From the NCBI GenBank assembly GCA_905397405.1, contig CAJPVJ010000001.1, positions 1 through 64,000 of the forward strand: DNA of 64,000 bases, in the 5' to 3' direction. The stretch is from Oppiella nova. Its lineage: Eukaryota; Arthropoda; Arachnida; Sarcoptiformes; Oppiidae. Made by a program: the position numbers and the translations under genes. Shown here one piece after another: positions 18,626-27,848 of the stretch (its first letter is position 1; each line of letters begins with the position of its first letter). The notes under the pieces are model-generated. The model made no database searches. It worked only from the letters and a program-made list of their open reading frames with translations, and was not told the origin of the DNA.

Positions 18626-18722
18626 ATTTGTCTTCTAAGATTGTTGGTTTCTTGATCGAAAAATCACAAACCGAAGCAATGGAAGGCAAATATCAAATAG
18701 GATCATAAAAAGAGGGATTTAG

Positions 18723-19184
18723 ATGAATATATTTGAGGCTTTGAGAGAAAGTCATATCATTCAGAAGGATTTGTCAGAACAATTAACACATACCTCAGGC
18801 GATAGCCCTGAACGAAGGAAAATTTTTAATTTATTGAAAAATGAATTATTTGCCCATGCTGTTGCAGAAGATCGCTATTTTTATATTCCGTTAATGATGA
18901 CGGATTCAGGTTTAAATATTACCCGTTTGGCACTTGCTGAACATCATGAGATGGATGAAATATTACAATCGCTAGAACAAACAGATTTTAGCCATTCACG
19001 TTGGTTGGTTTTGGCGAAACGATTATCTGAAATCATCGCGCATCATATTCATCAAGAAGAGCATTCTTTTTTTCAGAAAGCGCTAAAGATCTTAGATGAA
19101 AATCAAAAATTAATCTTAGCGAAGAAGTATTTATCCGAATATAAAAAGTATAAAGCAAAAGACCTTATCCGCTTGGTTGGCTAA
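18723..19184 (+). CDS. Hemerythrin/HHE cation-binding domain protein
   Basis: A 153-residue cytosolic four-helix protein. Spaced His/Glu residues occur at ESHIIQ, LFAHAVAEDRYF, LAEHHEMDE and HHIHQEEHSFF, the pattern of HHE domains that bind a di-iron or similar centre. Proteins of this class take part in oxygen, nitric oxide or iron-sulfur stress responses; the specific role here is unknown. It has its own upstream region and GAGGGATTTAG before the ATG. Confidence 0.85.
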   Translation: MNIFEALRESHIIQKDLSEQLTHTSGDSPERRKIFNLLKNELFAHAVAEDRYFYIPLMMTDSGLNITRLALAEHHEMDEILQSLEQTDFSHSRWLVLAKRLSEIIAHHIHQEEHSFFQKALKILDENQKLILAKKYLSEYKKYKAKDLIRLVG

Positions 19185-19417
19185 GTCTGTTGGCTTGTAT
19201 TTAGTTGACTTGTCTAAGAAGGCAAACTGAATAAAATTGAAGCTATAAAGTACCCAGAGAATGATGAGCAGATTGCTGAACGATATTTACAATTTTTTTT
19301 AAATTAATGAGATGCTTCTCATCCATCATATATTTACGCTGATCTTCTCTTCCTTAAGATCGCGTAAATATGGTCGGGATTCTATATGACTGGCAGTGGG
19401 TCAGTATTGAGAATGTT

Positions 19418-20287
19418 TTAGTGAGCATTTGAGCTTTTCGCCGCTCTAAATGTTACCCCTACCGAGGCAATCATAATGCAGATTAAAGCAACGGTTTGCC
19501 AAGCAGTAATATGTTCATTCAGTAAAACCATACCTGAAATTGCGGCAAGTGCAGGGGATAGACTCGATAAAGTACCATAGCTCATTTTGCTTAATTGTTT
19601 TAAAGCAAGCAGATCTAAGGCATACGGAATCGCGGTTGCTAAAAGTGCAATCAGCAAAGCTTTGCCCCAGTACTGTGTTTGTAGCAAGGCATCTGGGTTA
19701 TGTACAGCACTAATTGGCAGCATAACCAAGGCCGACAAGACGATTGCAATACTTAGTGCATGCATACCAATATTTTGTCGTACAACTTTTTGCCCAAAAT
19801 AAATATAACTTGCCCAACAGACACCCGCACCTAAAGCAAAGGCAGCACCAAGATAGGAAAAGTTATGTGCAGTCGCATCTTGCCAAGGCACCATCAAAGC
19901 AATGCCAATGATGGCAAGAAATACCCAAATATAGTCAGTTTTTTGTTTAATCGAGAGCAGTGCCAAAGTCAGAGGCCCTAAAAATTCTAATCCAACAGCA
20001 ATACCTTGAGGCAATTTGCCTAAAGAGGCATAGAACAGCACATTCATCAAACAGACTGAACCACTATAATAAAGTAGCTCATTCCATCTTAGGTAAGGTA
20101 AACGCTTGATAATTTTCCATGAACGGAACATTAAAATAATTAAAATAGACGCAAAACATAATCTTAAGGTCACGACGGTAATCGGATCTAAAACCTCAAA
20201 TAATTGTTTCGCAAATGAGGCACTGATCTGATAAGCCACCATAGATAAAACCATGAAGAGCACAGCAGTGAGTTGAGAATTTGGCAT
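19418..20287 (-). CDS. EamA/DMT-family transporter (RhtA-like), copy 1
   Basis: A 289-residue inner-membrane protein with ten hydrophobic helices arranged as two EamA repeats (LDPITVVTLRLCFA early, KQLSKMSYGTLSSLSPALAAISG late). RhtA-like members export threonine, homoserine or related metabolites; the substrate is not predictable. It is paralogous to the gene at 25097-25969: both share the pattern IPxGIAVxxEFxGPLxxAL and the closing LSPALAAxSG region. Confidence 0.88.
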   Translation of the reverse strand: MPNSQLTAVLFMVLSMVAYQISASFAKQLFEVLDPITVVTLRLCFASILIILMFRSWKIIKRLPYLRWNELLYYSGSVCLMNVLFYASLGKLPQGIAVGLEFLGPLTLALLSIKQKTDYIWVFLAIIGIALMVPWQDATAHNFSYLGAAFALGAGVCWASYIYFGQKVVRQNIGMHALSIAIVLSALVMLPISAVHNPDALLQTQYWGKALLIALLATAIPYALDLLALKQLSKMSYGTLSSLSPALAAISGMVLLNEHITAWQTVALICIMIASVGVTFRAAKSSNAH

Positions 20288-20456
20288 ATCTAAGGTGAGG
20301 AAAAATATTGCACAGATTTTAACACTTTCTCGGATTTATTTGAGTATTTCGCGAATAGATGAATATTGATTCAACATTTCCCTTTGAGATTCAGCCGAGT
20401 CCTCTGTAAGATGGGAATGATTATACTTGCAATGGCACATGTGTTAGGAATAAAAG

Positions 20457-21887
20457 ATGTCAGGAAATACCAATAAAACTGAAAATTTAGGCTTAAATGC
20501 AACAGAGCAAGCAGAAGCTTGGTATATCGATGTACTTAAATTAGAACAACAAGGTCTTGCTCAAAATGAGCAAGACGCTCAAGCGCGTGTTGATTTGTTG
20601 GTTAATGCCTCTAATCAGAATTTTGCACCTGCAAGTACTTTGTTAGGACAGTGGCATGTTTTAGGCCGTTATGTAAATCAAAGTGTGCAGTCAGCTATTC
20701 TTTTTTTTCAACATGCAGCAAAGCTTAATCATGCACTGGCTCATTTAGAACTTGCTTATCTTGGCTTGAACAATGCAACCAATCAATTGACAAAAGCACA
20801 AGCCTTAATGCATTTGCAGCAGGCAGTGCAATTGAATCATCCAGAAGCAATTTTTGTTTATGCACAACAACAATTGTCACAGGATCCACAGTCAGCATAC
20901 TTATTACTTTTAAACAATTATTTAAAAAATCAGCATCAAAACAGCCTGAAGTTTTTTGTAGAGTTTTCAGGGTTTGATTCGATCAAAGTACAAAATGAAT
21001 TGTTAAAAATCGCTGAAAAAGACCATTTTTCCTGTGCTTTATTGGCGTTTAGTTATTTAAAACAGAACAATCTTGATGCTGCTTTAAAATATGCCGATAT
21101 CGCGCAAGAACATAATGATCCATTTGGCTGCTATGTTCGCGCACTTATTGAACAACAAAGTGCTAAAGCGGATGCAGCAGTTGTGCAAGAGTTTTTACTT
21201 AAAGCTGCAAAAAATGGACATATCGAATCTGCTTATTTAGCTGCAGTGACACTGTTAAAAAATTCGGAAAATGCCAAAACTGAGCAAAAGCAGAAAGAAT
21301 ATGCAGCACTCGCTTTTGATCTATTATCGCATGCTGCTGTTTCAGGTAATGTTCCAGCTCAATACTCTTTAGCACAGTGTTTACGCTATGGTATGGGAAC
21401 TGAGAAGAATCTTGATCAGGGTATTTCTTGGTTAGAACGTGCTGCAATGCAAAACCATCCAGATGCCCAGTTTGAATTGTCGATGTTACTGCCTTTAGAA
21501 CATGAACATCACCTCCCATTATTAAATTCAGCTGCAGAGAAAGGCCATGTTCAGGCCATGCTGTGTATGTCAATTTTTGAGCAACGTCAAAACAATGCGA
21601 ATGGGGCATTATTCTGGTTAAACAAAGCCAAAGAGTTGAAAGTTCCACGTGCCTTCTTCTTATTGGCACAAATGTATCAGGAAGGTAAGTGTGTAGAGGC
21701 TGATTTAACCCAAAGTGCAGATTTGTTTAAACAAGCTGCCGATCATGGTGATATCGACTCTTATTTTGAATTATTTAAAATTTATAAAGATGGGATCGGG
21801 GTGCGTAAAAATAAAAAAACTGCCAGCAAATATTTGGATTTAGCCAAAGAAAACCAGCATATTGAAGCAGCTTCAATTGAGTTTTAA
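20457..21887 (+). CDS. Sel1-repeat (SLR/TPR-like) protein
   Basis: A 476-residue soluble protein without a signal peptide. The C-terminal half contains several Sel1-like repeats of about 36 residues, such as YSLAQCLRYGMGTEKNLDQG, QMYQEGKCVEADLTQSADLF and LFKIYKDGIGVRKNKKTASK. Such repeats act as protein-protein scaffolds. AGGA precedes the ATG. The PPP-family phosphatase starts 14 bases after the stop, so the two genes are probably cotranscribed and may act together, but no partner is known. Confidence 0.85.
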   Translation: MSGNTNKTENLGLNATEQAEAWYIDVLKLEQQGLAQNEQDAQARVDLLVNASNQNFAPASTLLGQWHVLGRYVNQSVQSAILFFQHAAKLNHALAHLELAYLGLNNATNQLTKAQALMHLQQAVQLNHPEAIFVYAQQQLSQDPQSAYLLLLNNYLKNQHQNSLKFFVEFSGFDSIKVQNELLKIAEKDHFSCALLAFSYLKQNNLDAALKYADIAQEHNDPFGCYVRALIEQQSAKADAAVVQEFLLKAAKNGHIESAYLAAVTLLKNSENAKTEQKQKEYAALAFDLLSHAAVSGNVPAQYSLAQCLRYGMGTEKNLDQGISWLERAAMQNHPDAQFELSMLLPLEHEHHLPLLNSAAEKGHVQAMLCMSIFEQRQNNANGALFWLNKAKELKVPRAFFLLAQMYQEGKCVEADLTQSADLFKQAADHGDIDSYFELFKIYKDGIGVRKNKKTASKYLDLAKENQHIEAASIEF

Positions 21888-21901
21888 TCAAAGATCAGTC
21901 T

Positions 21902-22621
21902 ATGTCTGAATTATCGCAACACAAGCTCGCGCATGTAGCGACCTATACCCATGAGACAGGTCGCTTGTTTGTGGTAGGTGATATACATGGTTGTTATGAT
22001 CTGTTGATGCAACAGCTTGAACGTGTTCAATTTAACTTTGAAAAGGATCTATTGATTGCTGTAGGGGATCTTGTTGATCGTGGTCCTGACAGTTTGAAAT
22101 GTTTGCATCTGCTTGCAGAGCCTTGGTTTAAAGCTGTTTTAGGCAATCATGAAGAAATGTGTTTATTGTCGCAGATCGATCCGATGATGAAAGATATGCA
22201 TGCGCATCATGGTGGAAAATGGTTTTATGCATTAAGTCCAGATCAGCAGCAACAAGTCATCGATCAATTAAACACTTTACCCATACTGTTAGAAGTCATC
22301 TATCAAAATAAGAAGTATGGCTTTGTGCATGCCGATATAGATCTAAATGATTGGGATGCGTTTAAAGTTGCGACACGATCTAAAAGTCGCGAATTGGCAT
22401 TATGGGGCAGAGGAAGAATTAAAAATAAACGCTTTATGCGTTATTCAACAGTTGTCGGTGTGGAGCAGGTTTTTCTAGGTCATACCGTGGTTGATTTTGT
22501 CACCAAGAAGCATAATTGCTATTTTCTAGATACGGGCGCTTGTTTTGGAAGTGAGTTAAGCCTTGTTGAAATAGATCATCACCGCCCGATAGAAAAACAA
22601 GTGTTTGTCCTGAAGTCATAA
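21902..22621 (+). CDS. PPP-family metallophosphoesterase (serine/threonine phosphatase, PrpA/PphA-like)
   Basis: A 239-residue enzyme with the PPP core in order: GDIHGCYDLL (metal-binding Asp/His), GDLVDRGPDS and GNHEEM, then a histidine in FVHADI and another in GHTVVD. This is the bacterial PrpA/PphA or lambda-phosphatase group, which removes phosphate from proteins with manganese. Directly downstream of the Sel1-repeat gene. Confidence 0.9.
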   Translation: MSELSQHKLAHVATYTHETGRLFVVGDIHGCYDLLMQQLERVQFNFEKDLLIAVGDLVDRGPDSLKCLHLLAEPWFKAVLGNHEEMCLLSQIDPMMKDMHAHHGGKWFYALSPDQQQQVIDQLNTLPILLEVIYQNKKYGFVHADIDLNDWDAFKVATRSKSRELALWGRGRIKNKRFMRYSTVVGVEQVFLGHTVVDFVTKKHNCYFLDTGACFGSELSLVEIDHHRPIEKQVFVLKS

Positions 22622-23021
22622 TTTTGCTTATTATTGTTTAAATATTTTTAAGAGTTCAGGCTATTCATTGCAGTGAATTTTATATGGCTATTACTTAAAT
22701 TTTATCTGTGTAGTGGAAAAAATAAGTCTTTAATTAAAAAATACATACATATAAAAGCATTAACTATTAAATACATAAGTATAAGATTTTGAATTGTAAA
22801 GAAAAAATATTTATTTCTAATCAAGGTCATTCTTTCATTTATCGATATTCAATCAAATTTTTTGCCATTACTTGATTCGATACAGTAAGCATCAACTCGG
22901 TTAGATTGAGCAAAATATTAAAATATTTTTAAAATAAAACAGCTATTATTAATAATTAATTCACAGTAATATAAGTTATCGTGATGGATATCGCGAATTA
23001 AATAACAATAAGGTGATCAGA
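22622..23021. other. 400-base AT-rich intergenic region, no gene seen
   Basis: Very AT-rich with many short runs such as ATACATA and TAATAATTAATT. There is no long hairpin with a T-run and no open frame with a ribosome site. The 3' end (AAGGTGATCAG) is the ribosome site of the next gene. It probably holds that gene's promoter, but no convincing -35/-10 pair stands out. Confidence 0.5.
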
Positions 23022-24722
23022 ATGATGAGATCGAAAAATTATATAAAATGGTTTCTTTTTGCATGGGTAAGCTTACTTTTGTTGGCTTGTAACTCTTCAA
23101 CAAAATTTGAACAGGGTCTTACAGCCAAATTTGAATATAGTCCAACAGCGCCAAGTATCGGAGAAGTTGTAAAATTTGATGCAACCAAAAGTACGGTTGA
23201 TCAAGCAAAAGAAGCCAGTGCAATTGCTAGCTATGCTTGGAACTTTGGAGATGGTTCAAGCGGAAAAGGCGCTACAGTTGAATATAGTTATACCAAAGTT
23301 GGTCAATATACCGTGAGCCTGACGATAACAGACCTAGCAGGTCGGACTGACTCAACTACACAGAAAATAGAAGTAAAGCAGGGAGCAACAACGATAAACC
23401 GAGAGGTTTTAGTTTCAGCTCAAACGGTTGATGGCGCTTCGATTCCAAATACAAATATTACAATACAGGGGCAAAGTGTTAAAACAGATCAAAATGGTCA
23501 TGCGACTTTGAAGCTGATACTTCCTCAAAACACACAAAAAGTGGTGGCTAAATTTGAAAAACAAGGCTTTATCACGCAGTCAATTGTTTATGATGTTGCC
23601 AATTTAAAAGCAATCTCAGCAAATTTATTGGCCATTAAACAAATTGTTCCTGTGTCTGAGATCTCTGACGCTCAAGTGATTCAATCCTTAAATTTGGGTG
23701 CACGCATTAGCATCCCAGCCAATGCTTTTGTAAAAGCAGATGGCAGCCTAGCCACAGGCGCAGTGACTGTTGAATTTACTCCATGGGATATTACCAATCG
23801 TGATTTAAATGCAATGCCTGCCAATGGTGTAGCACGCGATGCGCAAGGCAACATCGTGGATCTGATCAGTGCTGGAATGATTACAGCCACATTTAAAGAT
23901 GCAGGTGGTCAGAAATTACAACTTGCAGCTGGTAAAACAGCAGACCTTCAAATGAATCTGCCTATAAAGAGTATCAATAATCAACAGATGAAAGTAGGTA
24001 CACAAATTCCAATGTGGTATTTTGACCAAGTGAGTGGCTTGTGGATTGAAGAGGGTGTCGGGCAGGTAATGCTGTCAAACCAATCACCTACAGGCCTTGC
24101 TGTACATGCAACAGTGAAGCATTTTTCAACATGGAATTGGGATTTTAAATTTGTAAATGCAGGTTCAGTCTTTGTGCAGTGTCAATCCAATGGTGAGGGG
24201 ATTCCATGCAATGTGACTGCAAGAATCAGCTTAAATGACGGTTCATCCTTAACCAAATCCAACAGTATTCCTAAAGAAGGATTGACGGTGGTCAATATGC
24301 CTTCTAGTGGTTCAATTCATTGGACTGCAAAAGATCTAACAGACACAATGCTGGGTGAAAAAACATCGACAACCTCAGGTAATGTGATTATTGATCTTGG
24401 AAAATCAGCCACAGATCATTTTGTAAAATGTGCACTACCCAATGGGACGTTTGTGGCATGTTTTGGCAAAATAAATGACCAGTTGGATTTTTCAATATCG
24501 CAAGATGGCGGTCGTTTCCTCACAGGTATAAAAGACCCAGACGGGCAGTTGGATTGGTCTGCACAAACGGCTTTAATTTTTGAGAGTAATCAATGGGTGC
24601 GTTATAATGGCCAGCAAACTTCAGGTTTAACAGGTAATGTTAATATTATCTTGGCAGATCGTGAAGTTGTTTATGTCAGCAATCAAGGCTTGAGTTTCCC
24701 GATTGTCTGTAAGTTTGATTGA
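23022..24722 (+). CDS. PKD-domain surface lipoprotein
   Basis: A 566-residue predicted lipoprotein: hydrophobic leader with lipobox LLAC (Cys about residue 23). A PKD domain follows (ASIASYAWNFGDGSSGKGATVEYSY and following), then a carboxypeptidase-like regulatory fold (SIPNTNITIQGQS). A long central part resembles large bacterial adhesion or scaffold lipoproteins. Cys-rich repeats near the end (FVQCQSNGEGIPCN, FVKCALPNGTFVAC) show an Ig-like series. The start was moved to the ATG at 23022 because AAGGTGA lies upstream. The stop at 24722 seems to interrupt this series; the frame continuing it is the next entry. Confidence 0.8.
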   Translation: MMRSKNYIKWFLFAWVSLLLLACNSSTKFEQGLTAKFEYSPTAPSIGEVVKFDATKSTVDQAKEASAIASYAWNFGDGSSGKGATVEYSYTKVGQYTVSLTITDLAGRTDSTTQKIEVKQGATTINREVLVSAQTVDGASIPNTNITIQGQSVKTDQNGHATLKLILPQNTQKVVAKFEKQGFITQSIVYDVANLKAISANLLAIKQIVPVSEISDAQVIQSLNLGARISIPANAFVKADGSLATGAVTVEFTPWDITNRDLNAMPANGVARDAQGNIVDLISAGMITATFKDAGGQKLQLAAGKTADLQMNLPIKSINNQQMKVGTQIPMWYFDQVSGLWIEEGVGQVMLSNQSPTGLAVHATVKHFSTWNWDFKFVNAGSVFVQCQSNGEGIPCNVTARISLNDGSSLTKSNSIPKEGLTVVNMPSSGSIHWTAKDLTDTMLGEKTSTTSGNVIIDLGKSATDHFVKCALPNGTFVACFGKINDQLDFSISQDGGRFLTGIKDPDGQLDWSAQTALIFESNQWVRYNGQQTSGLTGNVNIILADREVVYVSNQGLSFPIVCKFD

Positions 24723-25056
24723 GGATCCTTTAAATGGGACCACTGAGCCCAATGGGAATTGGGAAGTTGTTCCTGAATTAATTGGAAAGTCATGCAATAT
24801 AGAAATCACGGTATATAACATAGATGGTAGCAATGAGATCTTAACTTATAATGCAATCTATGGAAAACCGACGCAGATTCAATTACCAAGTAAATATTCA
24901 GGTTTTGATTCAGCTGGAAAAGGCCCTATTACTTATTTAAGTATTTATGCAAATATAGAAGACAGTAATGGTGACTTGGTTGAACGAATTGGTCTTGAAC
25001 TAGAGCCAGATCCGAATAGCATGATAAAACTAATTATGGATGCACCTGATTGGTAG
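24703..25056 (+). CDS. Probable frameshifted C-terminal part of the PKD lipoprotein
   Basis: An open frame of about 117 codons that becomes open at 24694, overlapping the end of the preceding gene by about 29 bases. It has no ATG and no ribosome site near its start; TTG at 24703 or 24715 would be needed. Its content (PLNGTTEPNGNWEVVPELIGKSC) looks like another unit of the Cys-containing series in the upstream protein (ALPNGTFVAC). I infer one gene split by a one-base indel in 24694-24722, but a separate short gene cannot be excluded. It ends just before a terminator. Confidence 0.5.
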   Translation: MSVSLIEDPLNGTTEPNGNWEVVPELIGKSCNIEITVYNIDGSNEILTYNAIYGKPTQIQLPSKYSGFDSAGKGPITYLSIYANIEDSNGDLVERIGLELEPDPNSMIKLIMDAPDW

Positions 25057-25075
25057 GTTTTAGATGAGTGAATTG

Positions 25076-25097
25076 AAACCACCTTTCGAGGTGGTTT
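25076..25097. terminator. Terminator between the PKD lipoprotein and convergent EamA gene
   Basis: Perfect 8-bp stem AAACCACC/GGTGGTTT with loop TTTCGA. It sits between convergent genes and touches the stop codon of the minus-strand transporter gene. Confidence 0.75.
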
Positions 25098-25969
25098 TAT
25101 CCTTTATGCCGTGCTTTTTGTGTGGTTACGGTGCAGCCAATTGATGCACTAATGATAGTGGCTAAGGCCAACCATTGGGTCCATAATAATTGTTCATTTA
25201 AGAAAATAAACCCTGAAAATGCGGCAATTGCAGGCTCAAGACTCATTAGTGTGCCAAAACTTAAAGCAGATAAATTTCTTAATGCAATCATTTCCAATGA
25301 AAACGGCAAGGCACTTGCCAAGATCGCCAACACAATAAAATAAATTAAATTTGAAGGTTCAAAAACCTGTAAAGGCATCCCAGAAAATAAGGCGATTGGC
25401 ATTAAACACAACATGCCTACAAACATCCCCAAGCATACAGTATGGTTTCCAGAAACCCCTGAAGGTCGTTGACCTGCAATAATATACAGCGCCCAGCAAG
25501 CGCCAGCAGCTAAGGCAAAGGCAATGCCAATAGGATCGAGGCTTTGCTTTGCCTGATCAAATGGAAACAGTAAAACTAGTCCAAGTATCGCAAGTCCGAC
25601 CCAAATAAAATCGAATTTTTGCCGTGCATGAAACAGGGCCACACTGAGCGGTCCAATAAATTCAAACGCTACGGCAATGCCGAGTGGAATACGATGAATT
25701 GATAAGTAAAATAAAGCATTCATTCCTGCAAGGGCAATACCATAACTGATGATGGATGACCATTTCACCTGTTTAAAATTGACCTGCCAAATTTTAAAAA
25801 TCACGGCCAAAATCAATGAGCCGAGCAATAACCGCATAGCGGAAATGGTAAGGACTGGAAATTGATCAAATAATGTTTTTGCTAATGCGCCACTGCTTTG
25901 CATACTGATCATGGCAATGAACAGTAGAACTAAAGCTTGCAGGTGTGGTGCATTTTTTAAATTTGGCAT
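25097..25969 (-). CDS. EamA/DMT-family transporter (RhtA-like), copy 2
   Basis: A 290-residue inner-membrane protein with ten hydrophobic helices and two EamA repeats. IPLGIAVAFEFIGPLSVAL and LSFGTLMSLEPAIAAFSG match the paralogue at 19418-20287. Probably exports an amino acid or other small metabolite. It stands alone on the minus strand; upstream is the serA terminator region. Confidence 0.88.
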   Translation of the reverse strand: MPNLKNAPHLQALVLLFIAMISMQSSGALAKTLFDQFPVLTISAMRLLLGSLILAVIFKIWQVNFKQVKWSSIISYGIALAGMNALFYLSIHRIPLGIAVAFEFIGPLSVALFHARQKFDFIWVGLAILGLVLLFPFDQAKQSLDPIGIAFALAAGACWALYIIAGQRPSGVSGNHTVCLGMFVGMLCLMPIALFSGMPLQVFEPSNLIYFIVLAILASALPFSLEMIALRNLSALSFGTLMSLEPAIAAFSGFIFLNEQLLWTQWLALATIISASIGCTVTTQKARHKG

Positions 25970-26195
25970 TGTTTCTGTAATTTAAAGTAAGGGCTTGGAG
26001 GAAAATCTCCGCAACAGGCTTCTTATATAAAACAATTTAGATGAAATGCTCATGTAATTTGCAAAGCTTATTGCGCTTTAGATAGTACACTGTCTTTGTA
26101 GAGTAGGGTGAGAGAAGATGCCAAATAGTTTATTAAACAAATAATTTAACTTAAAAATATGCTATCGGAAAGAAGTGACAGATTTATAAATCCCA

Positions 26196-26233
26196 TAAAA
26201 AAACCACAGGCAAATACCTGTGGTTTTTTTAGC
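26196..26233. terminator. Bidirectional terminator after serA
   Basis: A-run, then AAACCACAGG paired with CCTGTGGTTT across CAAATA, then a T-run. It lies ten bases past the serA stop on the minus strand. Confidence 0.9.
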
Positions 26234-26243
26234 TTAAATCGTC

Positions 26244-27476
26244 TTAGAACAATACGCGAACGCGGATTGTGCCTTCAACTTCATGAAGGGTATCAAGCGC
26301 TTCTTGAGATGCAGTTGCGTCTACATCCATCACCAAGTAACCGACATCACCTTTAGTCATTAATGACTGACCAGAAATGTTGATACCATGTTCAGCGAAC
26401 AGATTGTTAATTTTAGATAACACGCCTGGCACGTTTTTATGGATGTGTAGTAAACGGTGTTTACCTTCAGTCAATGGAAGTGCGATTTCAGGGAAGTTTA
26501 CTGCAGATAAAGTCATACCTTTATCTGAATAAGCAACAAATTTTTCAGCAACTTCTAGACCGATGTTAGCTTGCGCTTCCATGGTTGAACCACCAACGTG
26601 AGGTGTTAAAATCACATTGTCTAGACCACGAAGTGGAGAAACAAATTCTTCACCATTGGCTTTAGGTTCTTTCGGGAATACGTCAACAGCTGCACCAGCA
26701 ATATGACCAGATTTAATCGCATCTGCCAAATCTTCAATAACAACACATGTACCACGTGCAGCATTGATGAAGATTGAACCTTCTTTCATTTTCGCAAATT
26801 GAGCTTTTGCAAAGAAGTTACGAGTTGAAGGAACATCGGGTACATGCAGTGTAACAACATCTGCATTTGCAAGTAGTTCATCTAAAGAACCCACTTGACG
26901 TGCATTACCCATAGGAAGCTTAGTCACAGCATCATAATAAATGACGTGCATACCCATGCTTTCAGCTAAAACTGAAAGTTGAGAACCAATAGAGCCATAA
27001 CCCACGATACCTAAAGTTTTACCACGCGTTTCAAATGAACCTACCGCAGACTTGTTCCAACCACCGCGGTGAGTTGAAGCAGATTTAGCAGGCACACCAC
27101 GAAGTAAAAGAATTGATTCTGCAAGAACCAATTCAGCAACTGAACGAGTATTTGAGTATGGTGCGTTAAATACAGGAATACCACGAATCATGGCTGCATT
27201 TAAATTCACTTGGTTTGTTCCGATACAGAAACAACCCACTGCGATCAATTTATTCGCAGCTGCAAAGACTTCTTCAGTTAATTGTGTACGGGAACGAATA
27301 CCAATGAAGTGTGCATCTTTAACCGCTTCTTTCAACGCTTCACCCTCAAGCGCAGTTTTACGGTAATCGATATTGGTATATCCGGCAGCATTTAACGTGT
27401 CGATTGCGTTTTGATGAACGCCCTCTAACAACAAGAAACGAATTTTATCTTTAGGTAGTGAAAGATGTTGGCTCAT
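26244..27476 (-). CDS. serA: D-3-phosphoglycerate dehydrogenase
   Basis: First enzyme of serine biosynthesis, oxidising 3-phosphoglycerate with NAD; family members also reduce 2-oxoglutarate to D-2-hydroxyglutarate. The 410-residue protein shows the NAD-binding motif GIVGYGSIGSQL, the catalytic region FINAARGTCVV, Glu in DVFPKEP and His in TPHVGGST. A C-terminal ACT domain (HKNVPGVLSKINNLF to the end) gives serine feedback. Length and layout match the E. coli-type enzyme. Its divergent neighbour, a D-2-hydroxyglutarate dehydrogenase, would recycle the by-product. Confidence 0.97.
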   Translation of the reverse strand: MSQHLSLPKDKIRFLLLEGVHQNAIDTLNAAGYTNIDYRKTALEGEALKEAVKDAHFIGIRSRTQLTEEVFAAANKLIAVGCFCIGTNQVNLNAAMIRGIPVFNAPYSNTRSVAELVLAESILLLRGVPAKSASTHRGGWNKSAVGSFETRGKTLGIVGYGSIGSQLSVLAESMGMHVIYYDAVTKLPMGNARQVGSLDELLANADVVTLHVPDVPSTRNFFAKAQFAKMKEGSIFINAARGTCVVIEDLADAIKSGHIAGAAVDVFPKEPKANGEEFVSPLRGLDNVILTPHVGGSTMEAQANIGLEVAEKFVAYSDKGMTLSAVNFPEIALPLTEGKHRLLHIHKNVPGVLSKINNLFAEHGINISGQSLMTKGDVGYLVMDVDATASQEALDTLHEVEGTIRVRVLF

Positions 27477-27848
27477 TACGGCTCCGCTACAAAGGCCAAA
27501 TTTAGTCGCAATATGATAACATAGACCTTGTTCTATAGATATTTCGATTGTGACAGTACAGTGGATATTTTATCTACGATTTCTGATAAGCATTATTCAA
27601 AAATTAAATGAAATGCTAATGCATTGATTTTTATAATGCTTGAAGCACACTTTATACACAAAGTGTGGATAATGTGAATCAAATCTGTGCTTTATCCTCA
27701 GCAGTCATCTAGGTAAAATACTGCTAAAATCAGTAGAGCTGCCGATTTCAGCTATAAAAAATGCTGAAAAATTTTCACAGACTGATTTAAAATCTCGAAT
27801 GTTGTATAGCACAACCTCTTATTTACTTCTTGCTAGGTCCGCAAAACG
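27477..27848. promoter_or_regulatory. Divergent promoter region of serA and the hydroxyglutarate dehydrogenase
   Basis: A 372-base gap between divergent genes. It contains an 8-bp perfect inverted repeat CACACTTT/AAAGTGTG (27646-27667, 6-base spacer), a possible operator. Overlapping its right arm is TGTGGATAA (27664-27672), a perfect DnaA box. Near 27728 GCTAAAATCAG may be a -10-like stretch. No gene seen. Confidence 0.5.
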
